The position numbers and the translations under genes were made by a program. A model generated the notes under the pieces. That model searched no databases. It worked only from the letters and a program-made list of their open reading frames with translations, and was not told where the DNA came from. Shown here one piece after another: positions 14,701 through 29,344 of a stretch of 64,000 bases of DNA. This DNA comes from Rhopalosiphum padi. Taxonomy: Eukaryota; Arthropoda; Insecta; Hemiptera; Aphididae. Position 1 is the first letter of the stretch; the number at the start of each line of letters is the position of its first letter. The stretch spans positions 70,685,714 through 70,749,713 of the forward strand of contig NC_083598.1 of NCBI RefSeq assembly GCF_020882245.1, given 5' to 3'.

Positions 14701-17700
14701 AAATGTTTTAACGAATACTTTATACGGTCGAATGATTCGCGTTGTAAACTTTCACGAGCATTTACAACTTTGACTTTAAATCGTAAATAACACAATATTG
14801 AATTTATTGTCACGCCGACAGTATCGGTAAGTCATAAACATACAAATTAAAAATCAATTATCAACTTTCCCCCCGAAAACTACTGAAATTCCTAAATCCG
14901 TCGTTTATATTTTACTCTCGAGCGTTTAAATCACGTCCTAAAAATATGTTCAACGTACTCTCTGTATGAGGGTACATCATCATGCCACTGTAATAAAACT
15001 GACAAACGAATATTTTTCTAATCCGTGGTAAAAATGTTCAGGCAACTCGCCCTACATTAGTAATAATAACAATGATTTATCCCAAAAGATATAATTCACA
15101 ACAAATATAGGGAGAAACGGATTTTCCAAAAGTTCAATAACAATCAAGTAGACATTATAATAACAGTGTACACTATCGATTTATAAACAAAAATAATATT
15201 ATTTCAATATTAATCGATGACCAATTTAAACCTTAAATAATATTTTCAAACCAATAAGTTTCTCATATTTATCTTTATTTAAATGTAAGAAAAACAATAT
15301 GTTAACATCTACATCTGAAGTACTGCAGTATCTCAAAAAATGTTTTAGTTTTGTTATTTTTTAGTAAATTGTTGTTAATTATTATTTATTACGGTTTTCA
15401 ATTTACTTAATATGACATTATAAAGATGTTTAGTATCGACTCTACACCGCTGTGTATCATTAACAATAAATCAGCCGTTATCATTATATATTAATAAAAA
15501 ACAAATTTCTTTCGTATACGACTCCGGAAACGGACGCACGAAATCATACGGCGCGTAAAATAATATCGGTTAGGACGGGTAGGCCCACCCACGTCCGCCT
15601 AGCCCGCGACGTTGATCGAGCCCGCGCTCACTGCACGCTATAGTAATGGATATATAGTATATAATCGGATATAATAATATCTCGATTATTCTATAAATCA
15701 AGACATTTAGATCATGAAAAAATAATCAACCATTTCCGATACATCAAGTAGTATTTAATGGTCGATAACAATATAATAATGATGATATAATGATCTGGAA
15801 TTGGAAACGTAAAGATAAACATAAATAATATAAAATACTATTATTTCAAACATGAATGGTATTATAAAACGTTTGAGTGGAAATATTTTTCAGTGATTAG
15901 TTGTTCAGGAGATAACCTATACATTTAAATAAATGTAATGTACCTTATATTAATAAACATTTTTTTTTTTTTTTTTATAACAATAAATATGACGTATACT
16001 AATTAAGTATTTTTATCACATAAATTAAAAATTTATTTATATATCAAATTCGTAACATATATAAATGTTATTGTGAAGGGGGGGTCCATCGCAGGCGTCA
16101 ATTTTTTAGTTTTTAAAAATTAGTTGATTATTTTTTTTATTTATGTTACAATTAATAAATACCTACTAAATATTAAGAAATCAAACACAAAATTTATTCA
16201 AAATATTAACAGGAAAAAAACATTGATTTACTACTTAGTAATAAATCAATTATAACTAGCGATTAAAGTGACAAGGATAACATCGATAACAATATTGATA
16301 TAAACCCGAAACGAATGAAAAAGTTACCAGTCGAAATTACTTCCTATAAAATATACCTTATTATTTTGGAATGTATGTACTTTCCGCCTTTAATCATAGC
16401 TGCTGCTGATGATGCTGTATCAATATTAATAAAAAAATCCAAATTATCTATATATCTATAAATATATATAATATATATTCATATTTTGAACTTTGGACTT
16501 TGGTTTATATATTCTGATAATTTTGTAAGATTATGTAAAAAAAATAGCATAATATTTAAAAATGACTGAATAATAATAGGTGTTATGGTTTCAAGAAAAT
16601 AAGACAAAGAAAAAATAATTAAAAATTCACTTTTTATTACTAAAGTTCTAAATTAAAAAATTATTTAACGACATTGAAACCTTAAGAATTTCACGCATAT
16701 GTTTTAAATTTTAAATGTTTATAAGCCCTTGTAAACTTTTTGTATTTAAGTAGGTATTTTTCAAACTACACAAACACATTTTTTTCCTTGTAACGCGCGT
16801 TTTCTAACTTTCTAAGAGTATTACTATGAAAAGAAAGAAAATTTCGGTGACTTTTCCATAGAGTATTGACCGTATAATAGTATTTTACCGAAGAGATGAG
16901 TATATGGATCACAAATCAAAATGATAGGAAATACCTAAGGAGTACAATAAATGATACCTTAGGAAACCTTTCGAAATGTAAAGTAAAAAACTTGCATAAC
17001 AAAGTAAATAGGTAAGTATGCATATACCTACTTATATATATATATATTATGTGTTACCGGGAATTGGTTTGTTACCAATGTTACAACCATATTATATAAG
17101 ACTCGAGCGTCTGCAAGTCTTGTTAAACAGATCTATTTATATTATTTCGTCTGGCGGATTACAAAACCGTCTTAAAATAATAAATTTAACGAAGTTTCAA
17201 CGTGACGTGCGCGGCGGTATAACGACAAAATTACCCAAGTTTACCCGGAAATCGTTTATATAGCAGGTATATATATATTATAACCGCGATAATAAGGACC
17301 TGGCAGTCGTTGCATTCGACTTGTATAATATGATATGCACAACTATCGCTATAAAAACAAACATTATATTATTATTATATACGGCGAAGGCGATATCGAT
17401 GTTACGAGTTATTATGACGTCCGCCGTGGTGATGTGACGGCGGTGGTGCAGATGGCTGTCGAAGAAGAAAAATACGTACACGCACGCAAACAGCTGCATG
17501 CGGCGGCGGCACAGAAGGTGCCAACGAAAATAAAACGGCGCCAAAGTCTTTGGTATCGAGGGGGTGGTGGTGGTGGTGGTGGTGGTGGGGCGAGGCAGCT
17601 CTGTCTCTCTCGTTCCCTCTCACAACAATTCGCTGTCACTCACTCGATCTCTATATTTTTCTCTATCTCTTTCTCGCGCGCGCGCGCACACACACATATT

Positions 17701-18488
17701 CTCCCGATACGACACGCGTATATACTATGTATGTACTCGGTGGGATTTTTTTTTTCTAAGATATTTTTTACACCGCGAATACGACACGCCGAGTATTAAG
17801 TTTCCCCACACGCAACGACGACGACGACGACGACGACAACAACAACAATAACAACAACAAACGATTACGACGTATTATTATTATTTTTGTACACGAAGCG
17901 TCCGAAGTGGAGACCGAGTCTCGACTTGGCCATGACGACGACGACGACGACGGACCAATCGTACGACCACCGGCACGCCACCGGTGCAGTGCGTCGATAT
18001 CGTATATATATATATATATATGTACACGTCCACATCGCCGGTCAAGAGGAGAATCCAAGGCCAACCGGTGAGCGGCGGCGTTCAGGTGAAAGAACTAATG
18101 ACCTTGAATGTGTGTACGTCGCGCGCCCGGCCACCCAATGTTGTCGTCGCCGTCGTCGGGACCGAATTCGTAAATCGACGCAACAACATTACAATGGTTA
18201 TACGGAGAAGAAAAAGAGTTCCGACGGGACCGATCGTTATCACGACACGCGGGTCGCGTTGTCGGGGGTTCGGGTGGACACGGCGATCGTTTTTGCACGT
18301 CGTCGTCGACTATACGGGCTGTAAGCAGAAGTAGGCGCGGTAGGCACGACGTGCGGTGACGGCGTAAACGACCCTTAGCAAGCTATCCGCCCCTTAGTAG
18401 CCGACGAACGAGTCCGACAACAATCGATAACAGTACATTGTACTGTTGTTATTATTATTATTATTATTGTTGTTGTTATTATTATTTC

Positions 18489-18524
<36 letters not shown>

Positions 18525-21500
18525 TACTATTATTATTATTATTATTGCAATTTGCAATACCGTAGTTACCACCGTATACTGATCTGAGGGCCACGCCGTT
18601 TTGTTAACGCAAGACCATAAAAAGTGGGACACGGTTCAAAAAATCTATTCGTGGATATTTACTATTTTCCCTCAAAATTAAATAATATTATATTTGTAAC
18701 CATTAATTCAAACAAATTGTGAGTGTAGTTGATATCCACTAAATTACACAAATATATTAAGACGTCTGTCAAGCATTGTATTTTGTAGTTATTTATTTAC
18801 ACTTGCAATATGCATCTATTATAGTTTTTATTAGCGATATTTTTATTTAAAAAATTCGGTTGATAATGTTTATATAGCCGCGCTTCTAATTCCATCGGTT
18901 ATCATTTTTTTATAGCTCAACGTTTTCTTACTAAAAAGTGACACAACACGTTGACGAAGCCCGACTTTTGACGAGTTAATTTCCCCGAGCTGCTACAGCA
19001 AATGACAATTACACTTCTATATACTTATACATTGATTGCATTTATTTCATTAAAATTAATTTTTCTCTATCACTAATTCAAAATGAAACTGTATAATAAA
19101 AATTCATCTGAAATGCGCGCTATACCTATGCCTTTCTATTACTTGCTTCAACAAGAGAAAACCGGAGAGAGCCAGTAGGGGAGTACGCTTGACGGGAGCG
19201 CAATGAATAAATGTTCTTAACCTTGGGGAGGGAAGAACTGTCCGACTTCCAAGAAACGGGGTGAGGGACTTACAATATATTTATTTACATAATATTATAT
19301 ATGCGTTCCACTTAAGTAGATATATATACGAAAACATTTCACACACACAAACTTCATCAATCATTACTCATTATACAATTCGTTCAAAATTTACTCACTA
19401 TACAGTATACACGCACACAACAATATATCATATAGTATTATAGTGTGTATACTGTATGTACGCACTATTAGGACGTATATTATATACAAACGATATCGAT
19501 TTTCGTCAACTCAACACCACCGCATGTGGGGCCGCCCAATAATAGAGTATTTCACCACGCACATGTACACAATGTTATTATACTACAATAATAATATTAT
19601 ATAATATACTATTCACCGGACGACCTCGGAATATGCGCCCTTACCCCCACTCACTCGTCTACCAATGTCACACATTTGAGTTTTCGACAACGGGCGAAAA
19701 TTTAACAAGCGTTTAATTCAATACGTCGCGCCACTATATGCAATAATACGAATGTTATTGCATACACATTTATTATTACTTTGTGTGTTTGTTTTTTAAC
19801 ATTATAGCCAGTTGATCGGCGATTTTTTAGATTTCTCGAAGTATATAACATATTTGCGCCACTATTAAAATTAAATTTTTAACATTCAGAAACAAAACGC
19901 ATTATTATTATCTAAATATGCTTAATAATTATTGGCATTTACTGCAGTTATCGTAGAACACATGAGGTAGCCATGTGTGGTGCACGCGAGTGTCAACCGC
20001 CCCAGGACCATGATGCGATTCTCCACGATGTACTTTGACCACTAAGAATACTATAAATTGGTATACGCCCTTGGTGTAACGTCCCACTAGCATGCATGTT
20101 TATATCATGTTCATTATATATCAACACACAACAATAATGCACTTACGCATGTGAAAATTGTTTAACAAGAGATTGGATAAAAATTCATCTATTTGCAAAA
20201 ATTGTAACATTAAATAGTGTGCGTCGTGTATTATGTAGACATATTATATAAATGCATTAAACGCCGGTGTAATACGCTTGAAATATAATAACCATTATTG
20301 GTGTATAATAATATATGATTCGCGATAAAGATATTATCGGCAAGACACTAAAATAATGGTTGATAAATATTTAACAGGTAGTAACTCTACCTCTAGTCCG
20401 AGGGACAGAACACGTGCATATAGTAATATTAGATATAGTTTAGGGCGTGGACGTCATAAAGTTGAAGTGTTGTAACGAACCATACAGACACACCGCATCG
20501 TTTCAAAGGGTCGAGTACTTGAATTGTTCAAAAACAAACTAGTATTTTTCGGGAAAGTAATATAGTATTTACCAACTACTATAAGTTATAATTTAATAAA
20601 ACCGTTTTAAGTTATAATTTTTTTAAATATTTATTATAATACAACATACAATACCTATAATAGAATAAAAATTAAAAAAGTTTATATGACTTGAAAAACT
20701 AAACCATTCGTCAATATTGCTTACAGCGTAACACGTGACACAGCACCATAATACATGCTTTTATTTTCTTAGGAATACGATCAATATATGACCCGGAAAT
20801 GTTTTGCTATTGATCATCTTTCAGGAATCTAAATACATTTCTCCATGTCTAATTAGTAATTAGCATAGTCAAGATTATTTAAACTGTAATTAGATAATGA
20901 CAAACATTGTTTCAAGCTCCAAATATTGATGAAATCAAACATCGAACTAGTGCGACACACAATATTTATGGCGACCAAATTTTTAATTTAATATATTATT
21001 TATTAACTATTACGATGAATAATCACAATAATAATACACGCAAAAGACTTATCACTGATATTATTTAAATATGATATATGTATATTATATTATTATATAA
21101 TAAGTATGTATTGCTATTCACCTAGTCACTAAAATATAATAGGAATAAGAAAAACATTAAAGTAAAATCACAATATATGATTTGTAAACGCATTAACAAC
21201 GAGTGTATAGGTAATCGGGTTAACCACACGACAGTTATAGGTAACTTAAAATGAAAAAAAAATAGTAAAGTGGATCAAATACCGATCAGACATTCAGACG
21301 TGATTGTTATATAATGTAGAGATGCAATAATATTTGAGTCAATCGGTCGAGTTTTTGCGGTCAGCGTACTGTTTACATAATAAAACATGTTTTGTGATAT
21401 ATTACTAGAAAACGATTCGCTGCATTAAAACAATCTGTACACAACATGAATAAACAAAGTTTTAATAAGAAATTAAAATATAACTATATATATTTGTACT

Positions 21501-24500
21501 ATAGTACAATTTATTAATAGGTGCATACAAATTGTTTCAATAAATTAAATATTTTTATTGTTATTAACGTGTATAGTGTATAGTATACGTATAGTGTATG
21601 TGCCGGTGCATACCAAGAAACTACTATATACGTTCTCAAGTCCATGGAAATTGACCTGTTGTCAATTAATTATTTTTAACTGGCCTGCTGTTAAATTTAA
21701 TTTTACAAAAAAGATACATCAACAATAGAAAACATAATTGTTCAAAACTATAAAAAAAATCGGTACACGAATTAAGATATTATACCAATATAATTTATAT
21801 AGGTACAACAAAAAAAATATCTAATCATAATTTTACTCACATTATTATGAATCTTAGATATTTATTTTTGAAATATAAAAATCAATTTACAATATGTAGA
21901 AATCCGACGTTAGAAACCCTCGCGTTTGTTACAATATGGGCATCAAGAAAACACATAATTATGTATTTATTTCAAAATTAGATTAAATAATAGAATAATT
22001 TAAGTGGGTATGTACTATGTAGTAACAATTATAAATGAAGTAAAGCGTAATTTCTTTTGAAGTATAAAAACGTTAAATAATGACTTTCTAAAAAATACAA
22101 AGTATACGATGAAAGAATAATAGTGTATTTTAAATAACAATAGACTTAATTTTAGAAACAAGACCTTAGTTGTGTATTATACATTAAAAATCAAAAGAAA
22201 TATTCTCTTTTTTATCATTACAATAAGTACAACTCCGAAAAACAATTCGAGTTTGTATTATTACAACTTACAAGACAAGTACTACTTCCATAATTTCATT
22301 CGAACAAAAAATCTAAAATAAAAAATAACCACAACATTAGCTTGGTCTTTGGACGACAAACTTTTTAACAAGGTAAGTATAATCATTAAAAATCAAATAT
22401 TTAAACTGTACCAAAGTTATATAATTGTATTCTTATTTATTATACGCCAATAATAAACTCAAAGAATCATATTATCATTATTTTAAATGAAAACTAACAA
22501 TTGTTACAATTGTTTATGTAAGCACTAGCCGAAATGAAGCGTAGCCAGAATTCCACGTTGAACTATAATAAATAATATTTAAATACATTTTATACAAAAT
22601 CTAGTTTTAAAAAAAATACTAATTTATTGATTTTAAAAGTTTAAAACGTTTTGAGTATAATTATAAATTTTTCATTTGTAAAACAATATTAAGAAAAGGC
22701 ATATAGTGTGGCGTTTGACTGCAGTCACTAAATAGTGCTGCGGTCAGTACCGTCCGGCGTTGCTATAGCTCTCGGATGCGTGATCACCCGGGTTCTTAGC
22801 AACGAAGCTATATACTACAGCAGTAAGCATAAAAAAATGTCCACAGCTAATGGCCTAAGCTATCGAAGCTTAACTAAGAAAAAATAATAATATTAGGAGA
22901 TAAGAAAATCGAACAAAATAAAAATCATCTCGTTCTCGTAATAAAAGGAAAATATAAAAAAAGTCATTACCTAATTATGAAAAAATATTTATTTTAACTA
23001 TTAAAATACTTCTATAATAAAACATTTATTTATATACTTCAATAAATTATTTAATTATTTGCAGTTTAAAATATAATATAGTATGGTAAAAATAAGGTAC
23101 ACTCATGATGAAAAGGGACAAAGGTACAAACCATTGAGGGGGGGGTATGACTGTTTTTGAGCGGGCTTAGCCCCCCTCCAAACCCCCTCAAATTGCGCTT
23201 ATGTAATTAGTGATAAAAAAATTAACCAAAGCATAATGAAAAATTCATGTATGGTTAATTGAACAGTTGTCATATAACTGTACAAATATAGACTATAAAA
23301 TATATCTTTGTCCTGAAAAATAAAATTATTTATTTACGATTTAAGAAATATCTACACTTTGAATACACTGTATTTAAGTATATATACAATATAGTATTAT
23401 TGGTATATTCACGTTCATCTAGCGTAATCAAAAGAAGGGAAACAAACGAAATCAACAACTATTTTACAATGTGGTACTCAAAAGTACACGTAAACCAACT
23501 ATAGACAGTGAAGCATGAATATTTTAATCTTAATTTTGGAACAAATATTATACAGTAGATTTTTATTATGCCAATGTCAATACGTCTGTATTTATCATCT
23601 AGAATTAAATTTAAATTCCTTTCTAAACTACAATTACAATAAAATTCGATATCTCGATGTTTTTTTTTTTTTGTCCCTCTTAAAATTCGACTTAACGAGA
23701 GTTTACATTATATGCAACGATCAACTGTAATTGAAACGAAGGGAAAAATCATTAAACTAATTAAATAGTTTATGTATACCTACTATTAAATTAGCAATTC
23801 GAAAATGTTTTCTAAAAACAACAAGAGCAGAGAACACTTTTTAGTTTTTACCCGAATTAATTATATCAGACATATAATTTATTAGATCAATTATACTGAA
23901 AACGTCCCTGATGCGTGGGATTCTACAGTAACTACGCGACGTTAGGTATCTATGGGTACCTAAAGGTAAATAACATATAATATATTTATAGCAAATCTAA
24001 CCACAGGAAAATCATTTACCGCAAACCATATATTATTATTTATTATAATATGAACCATCGTGAAAATGTGATTTCAACATATGGTACGAGACACGAGTAG
24101 ATTTAAGCGGGTGGATAGTGTACAGGGGGTTGGCGTTGGTTGGTCGGCGGGAGGACGCGGAAGAGACAGGCCCCTTTAATTTAATTTTTTTTTTCAATTT
24201 TCATTTATATCCCGGGGATCCGGCGGAAACTCGCGTTACGAATATTAATCATCAATCAAGTAACGACGGAAAAATATGTTTGGCGCACGTGACTCGATCG
24301 ATCATTCGTTGGTGGCAGCGGAGGCGTCGTCGTAATTAATGAATGCCGAAAATGGCTTTTTTTATTTTTATTTTCACCCCTCCTCCTCCGATAAGCACGG
24401 GGACCACGCCCTTAAAACAGCCACCGTCAGGGGAAATAGCAGTCGGGCGCGCGGGTGGCGGCGGCGCAGACGGATCAATAAAAACCCTCTAGCCCGTCTC

Positions 24501-27500
24501 GGCGGCGGTTTACTATATCCACACACGAGGCGGCATAACCACGCGTATAATATTGTACACCACGCGGGTTACACACGACATCGAATCGCGCCGCCGCCCT
24601 ACAAACTGACGTATGCGCACGCGCGCAGACCAAAATAATAATAATAATACATATAGATATATAAATTATAAAACATGTAACTCGGGAATATCGTACGTCA
24701 ACGTCTCCACCACCACGCTGCAGTACACCTTCATCCCCACTCATCATCCCTTATTACAGCAGCGTGTGTACTCACAAATACTATATATATTATTACAGAG
24801 GGTTGGTGCCACGCCCGAAAAGGACCGACGAAATACTCTACTACGACTGTTCCGCTGTCGTACGTGACATCCCCAAAAACATAAACACTGCTCTCTTGAG
24901 GGACGAGACTTTAACGTGTCCACATGTTGAATTCGTACGATGATCGTCAACGACGACTAAAAAGCTGCTACTAGTATAATCACCTGTGCTGCAGTCGACG
25001 TACTTGCTACAATCAGCGCTAGGGAGGATATAGGAGGATTTATCATGGTATACCAATTATAGTTGGTAATAAACCACAGCCGCAAATTGAATTCTTGCAC
25101 GTTCACTCCCGGTATTCAAATCTCAATGTCTTAGACAAATGACAATTTTTTTTTTATGTTCCGTAAATCTAATAGTACCTGCCCATTTAATTTTTTTTAA
25201 AAAACACCACACATAAATCGTGCTTTTTAAAATTTTGGACGCAAGTCATTAGTTGGTATTACATTTTTTAGTACATTTATCAATGTAGGTACTTTTGTTG
25301 TTCCCGATTCGATCAATGCTCTAAGTTGGCGTTGTATTGTTGTACAAAGTTAAGTCAAATATATTCGTTTGAATATATAATGCATGTTATTGACGTATTG
25401 AAAGCACAGGCAATAAAACATGATCGGAACATTCGCAATCCATTCTAGGTTCCACGAATTGTTCGCAAAAAAAATTATAGTCACCAAAGCGGATGTCATG
25501 GTAAACAAAAATCCAAGAAAATTCTATATCTACTTATAGAAAACATCAATATATATATATTAGGTAATAAAATTGAAATACATTGAACGTGCATTTTTTA
25601 TGTGTTATGAATTATGACATGATAAAGTGCATTATTATTGAAGAATTCGCACCTGACCCAAATAAAATCATACAATTTAAACACAATATTTACAATACTT
25701 GCATAGTAAATAATCATGAACACAATTTAATATATATATATATATATTACTATCCAACAAGCATTTTCCTATATGATACTACTACAATAATTTATAAAAT
25801 GATATATGATAAATCATACATATTATAAAATTAACGACGAATGAGTAAAATAATAAAAATATAGTTATATCTATATATTATACATTAATTATGTCCTAAT
25901 TTAATGAATATAAAAATAGATAACATTTATAATACTGCAATACATAACATATGTAAAAATTACATTTTAACCTAAAAGCATAATAAAGTCTATGTAATCG
26001 AAATGAGTTCGTAAAATATTATATCTACATATTAAAATATATACCTATAGCTCATTATTTAATTACACACACTAACGTTAACTATTTCTAAAATGTTCAA
26101 ATCAGAGACCAGAATACCCGCCATTAAATTTAATCTGTAAAAAAAGTACTAAACCTTAAAATTAATTAACAGTTTTTTAGCTATGCAGTAAAAGCAGTTA
26201 CAAAGATTAAATAAATTTAAAAAAATATAATATATATAAGTTTGTGTTAAACTAATCAAAAAAAAATTGACATAGAAATAGATAGATAAAGTATAGGTAT
26301 ATTGGATATTTGACTATAAGTAAAACTGTATAGGTATTATTATACCTATATTAGTTATATTATATTTTCGTTTTTCTACCTAAATCATATTTTATTTTAA
26401 ATATAAAATAATGATTTATCCAGTTCACATATAGTGGTTATATAATTTATATCCTTATTTATATTTACTTTTTGATGCCATATAAACTTTATTTAAAAAT
26501 GAAACAAGCATAATTGATATTTCCATTGTAATGGTAGATATCTCATATAAAGAATTAAGATGTATGCTGTTTCATTGATAATTTACAAAGAATACATTCA
26601 GGTATTAAATTTTTTATAACACGAGTTCATTGTTAAATCAGAATCATAAGAAAATATGAAAATAAGTTCATTTTTCTAAAATAAAATGTAAGAATAATAT
26701 TTATAAGGACCACATTATTTTTTTTTAAATAGATGATAATTCTTTATTGTGAAAGAATGTATAAAAATAGGTAATTAATTTGTTTTAGCTTGAGGAAGAT
26801 ATTGATATTGCTTGACGCTCGTTACAAGTTAAATTTCATACTACACATTATATGTACATATTACATACGAGTACTTTGTAAACTCATAATTCCCAATATT
26901 ACAATTTAAATACTTTTTAATGGAGAGACGAGATTAACTTTTTTTTAATTCAATAGATTCAAATTAAAGTTTAATCGTTCATAAAAAAATTTTTTTTCAA
27001 ATTGTTTGTTAGAAGCATACCGTGAGCAATATTCACTATTTCTGTATTCGTTCTATAACCCATGCGCAACAACAAAATTACAAAATTACAAGACAAATTT
27101 TAACTCTAAAAAAATTAAATATTTAACTAATAATATTAAACTAATATATATTATTATAATTGATAGAAATTTTATAGCGAAAGTATGACGAATAATTTAT
27201 AAAACAAATATGGTAGTTACATTTATATACAGGTTGTCTTCGTAAGATTAATATTCATTAGAATAATTTGTACTCTTTTTTCAATATATATTTATATCTA
27301 TAAAAGTATAGGTACTCTTTCTGTACACGTCAATATACAATATACATATAAATGTTACATTATGTACCGACATTAGGTATAAGTAAGCTTAAACATAATA
27401 TTTGTTGGGATTTAAAGGTAATCAAAAACTTCGTAAAGCAAGATTTTAGGGTTTCATAGAGTAGAATTACAACATAAACGAATTGTGGTAAAAATCCTTT

Positions 27501-29258
27501 TAAGTTTGTATCTATTACTCATGCGTAATATGATTAACACAATTTTTTTTTTATGATCCAACCATTTTCCAACATAATAATTTAAATAATATTATATAGT
27601 CAGGTTCTTAGTTACGTCGTATGTCATGTCGTGTAGTTCTGATAATTCAGTTTTTGTAATCATAGCATCAATTACTACCATGATCTACCGGGAAACTTCC
27701 CAAGTTGTGTCAAACTCAACTATATATAGGACATAAAACGGTAAACGACGTAGCCGTTAATGTGGTGGTTAAAATTGCACAAATATTATATACAAAATAA
27801 AGTTCAGTTAATAATACTGTTAATAGTAACATATCAATAGACTATTAGAGGATAAAATAATTATAATCGTCAAAATCTAGAAGGTATTTATTTATTTTAC
27901 AATATTTTTAAACGAGATGAAAAGATACAGTAGACTGTAGAGAACGATATCTGAACGGTGGACAGAAATGAATCAATTGAATTGGCATTCGACAGGGAAA
28001 AATGGAAAGGATTGTTTGTGACAGCTTAGGTTCTACAAGAACCGTTAAGCTAAATAATAAAGACATTTTTCTTTCTAATAAAATATTTCATAATGTTAAT
28101 TTATAAAAATTACATTAAAAAGATTAATAAGGATGGTTTAAAAAAATGGTAATGTTTTTTAAACGCGTGCGTTACCACTTTGGATGTCTTAAGTGTGATA
28201 TTATATTAATATTTGGATGGCGTAGTCATAAAAATACCGACTGAACTGAAGGGCTTTCAAAAATCAATTATGTACCCCATATTCTCAACCGTATTATATA
28301 CACATACAGTCTTCCCTCCTTATATATACCAACCCACCAGACATTAAAAATTAAATTTTCAAATTAGAAGAGCCCCGAAAACAAAAATAATGCAATTATA
28401 AAAGGAGTCTCGCGACCCCATCATATAGAGGAGTTCAACGATCCAACAGTAAACAGTGGAAAGCGTGATATCGCAATTTTGGTTATTTAAAGGATTCCTC
28501 GCACTGGCCCCCGGCACGATATTATTATTATTATAATTTATTATCATATTATTAAAATAGTTGTAGTAAGTACCATACACACGCGACGGACGAGCGTCAT
28601 ACCGTAAACGTAGTACACGTCATACACGCGGCGGCACTGGTAAACATGTCACATGTGCGCAAGCGCAATAATACGTTATACATACATAATAATATTATAG
28701 TATGAACCGAACCGCCGCCTCCAATGGAATGCGCGCGTATATAATACTATACATTATTATTATATGTGTGTGTGTGTGTGTATTATAGTTGCGGGTTGAC
28801 CCGAGGGCCTGGTTATCCATATGCGGCAATGCGTTGAATGAAAATCTACCGCGCGCGTCTGAGTCATTTCCTGTCGGTCAATTCCCGCGCGCAACTTTCT
28901 CTCCGCCCGTATGCCCCCCGGTAAATACGTATTATAGGTATCGCATGGTACGCATTATTATCTGTATGTAAAGAGTAACGTACGTACAACACGCATCGAA
29001 CACATACCGAGACGCGACGCGACGGTGGAAACCAGTCGGCTGAAGAATGCGTTCCGAGAATGCATTCTACACACTTAATATTATCATAATCTCCGAGCCC
29101 CGTTATCACGCATAAAAAAAATGCATTTAAAAGCTCGCGATACCCTACGATTTTTCCGGAAATAAAAAACGGGCAAATAATGATTATTAGTATAATAATA
29201 ATAATAATAATAACAGTAGTAGTAGTAGTAGTAATCGTAGTAGTAATCGTAGTAGTAA

Positions 29259-29295
<37 letters not shown>

Positions 29296-29296
29296 T

Positions 29297-29344
<48 letters not shown>

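Larger units (their letters stand above)
17100..18420. promoter_or_regulatory. CpG-rich block with dense microsatellites inside crp intron
   Basis: Base composition shifts abruptly from AT-rich to CpG-rich. The block contains a CAGCTG at 17491-17496 and GGT, ACG, ACA, TA and CGCG/CACA runs. Open frames occur in nearly every frame, as expected from composition. A CpG-rich island within an otherwise AT-rich intron suggests an alternative promoter, enhancer or nested non-coding transcript. No start site can be assigned. Confidence 0.35.

Noticed and set aside
17335..18334. Many long overlapping frames in the CpG-rich block
   Set aside because: Frames are open on both strands at once, are built on GGT/ACG microsatellites, and show poly-Gly, poly-His or poly-Val. 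Composition explains them.
24841..25056. 71-codon minus-strand frame with several cysteines
   Set aside because: Single short frame, no splice context or family; Cys spacing fits no known finger.
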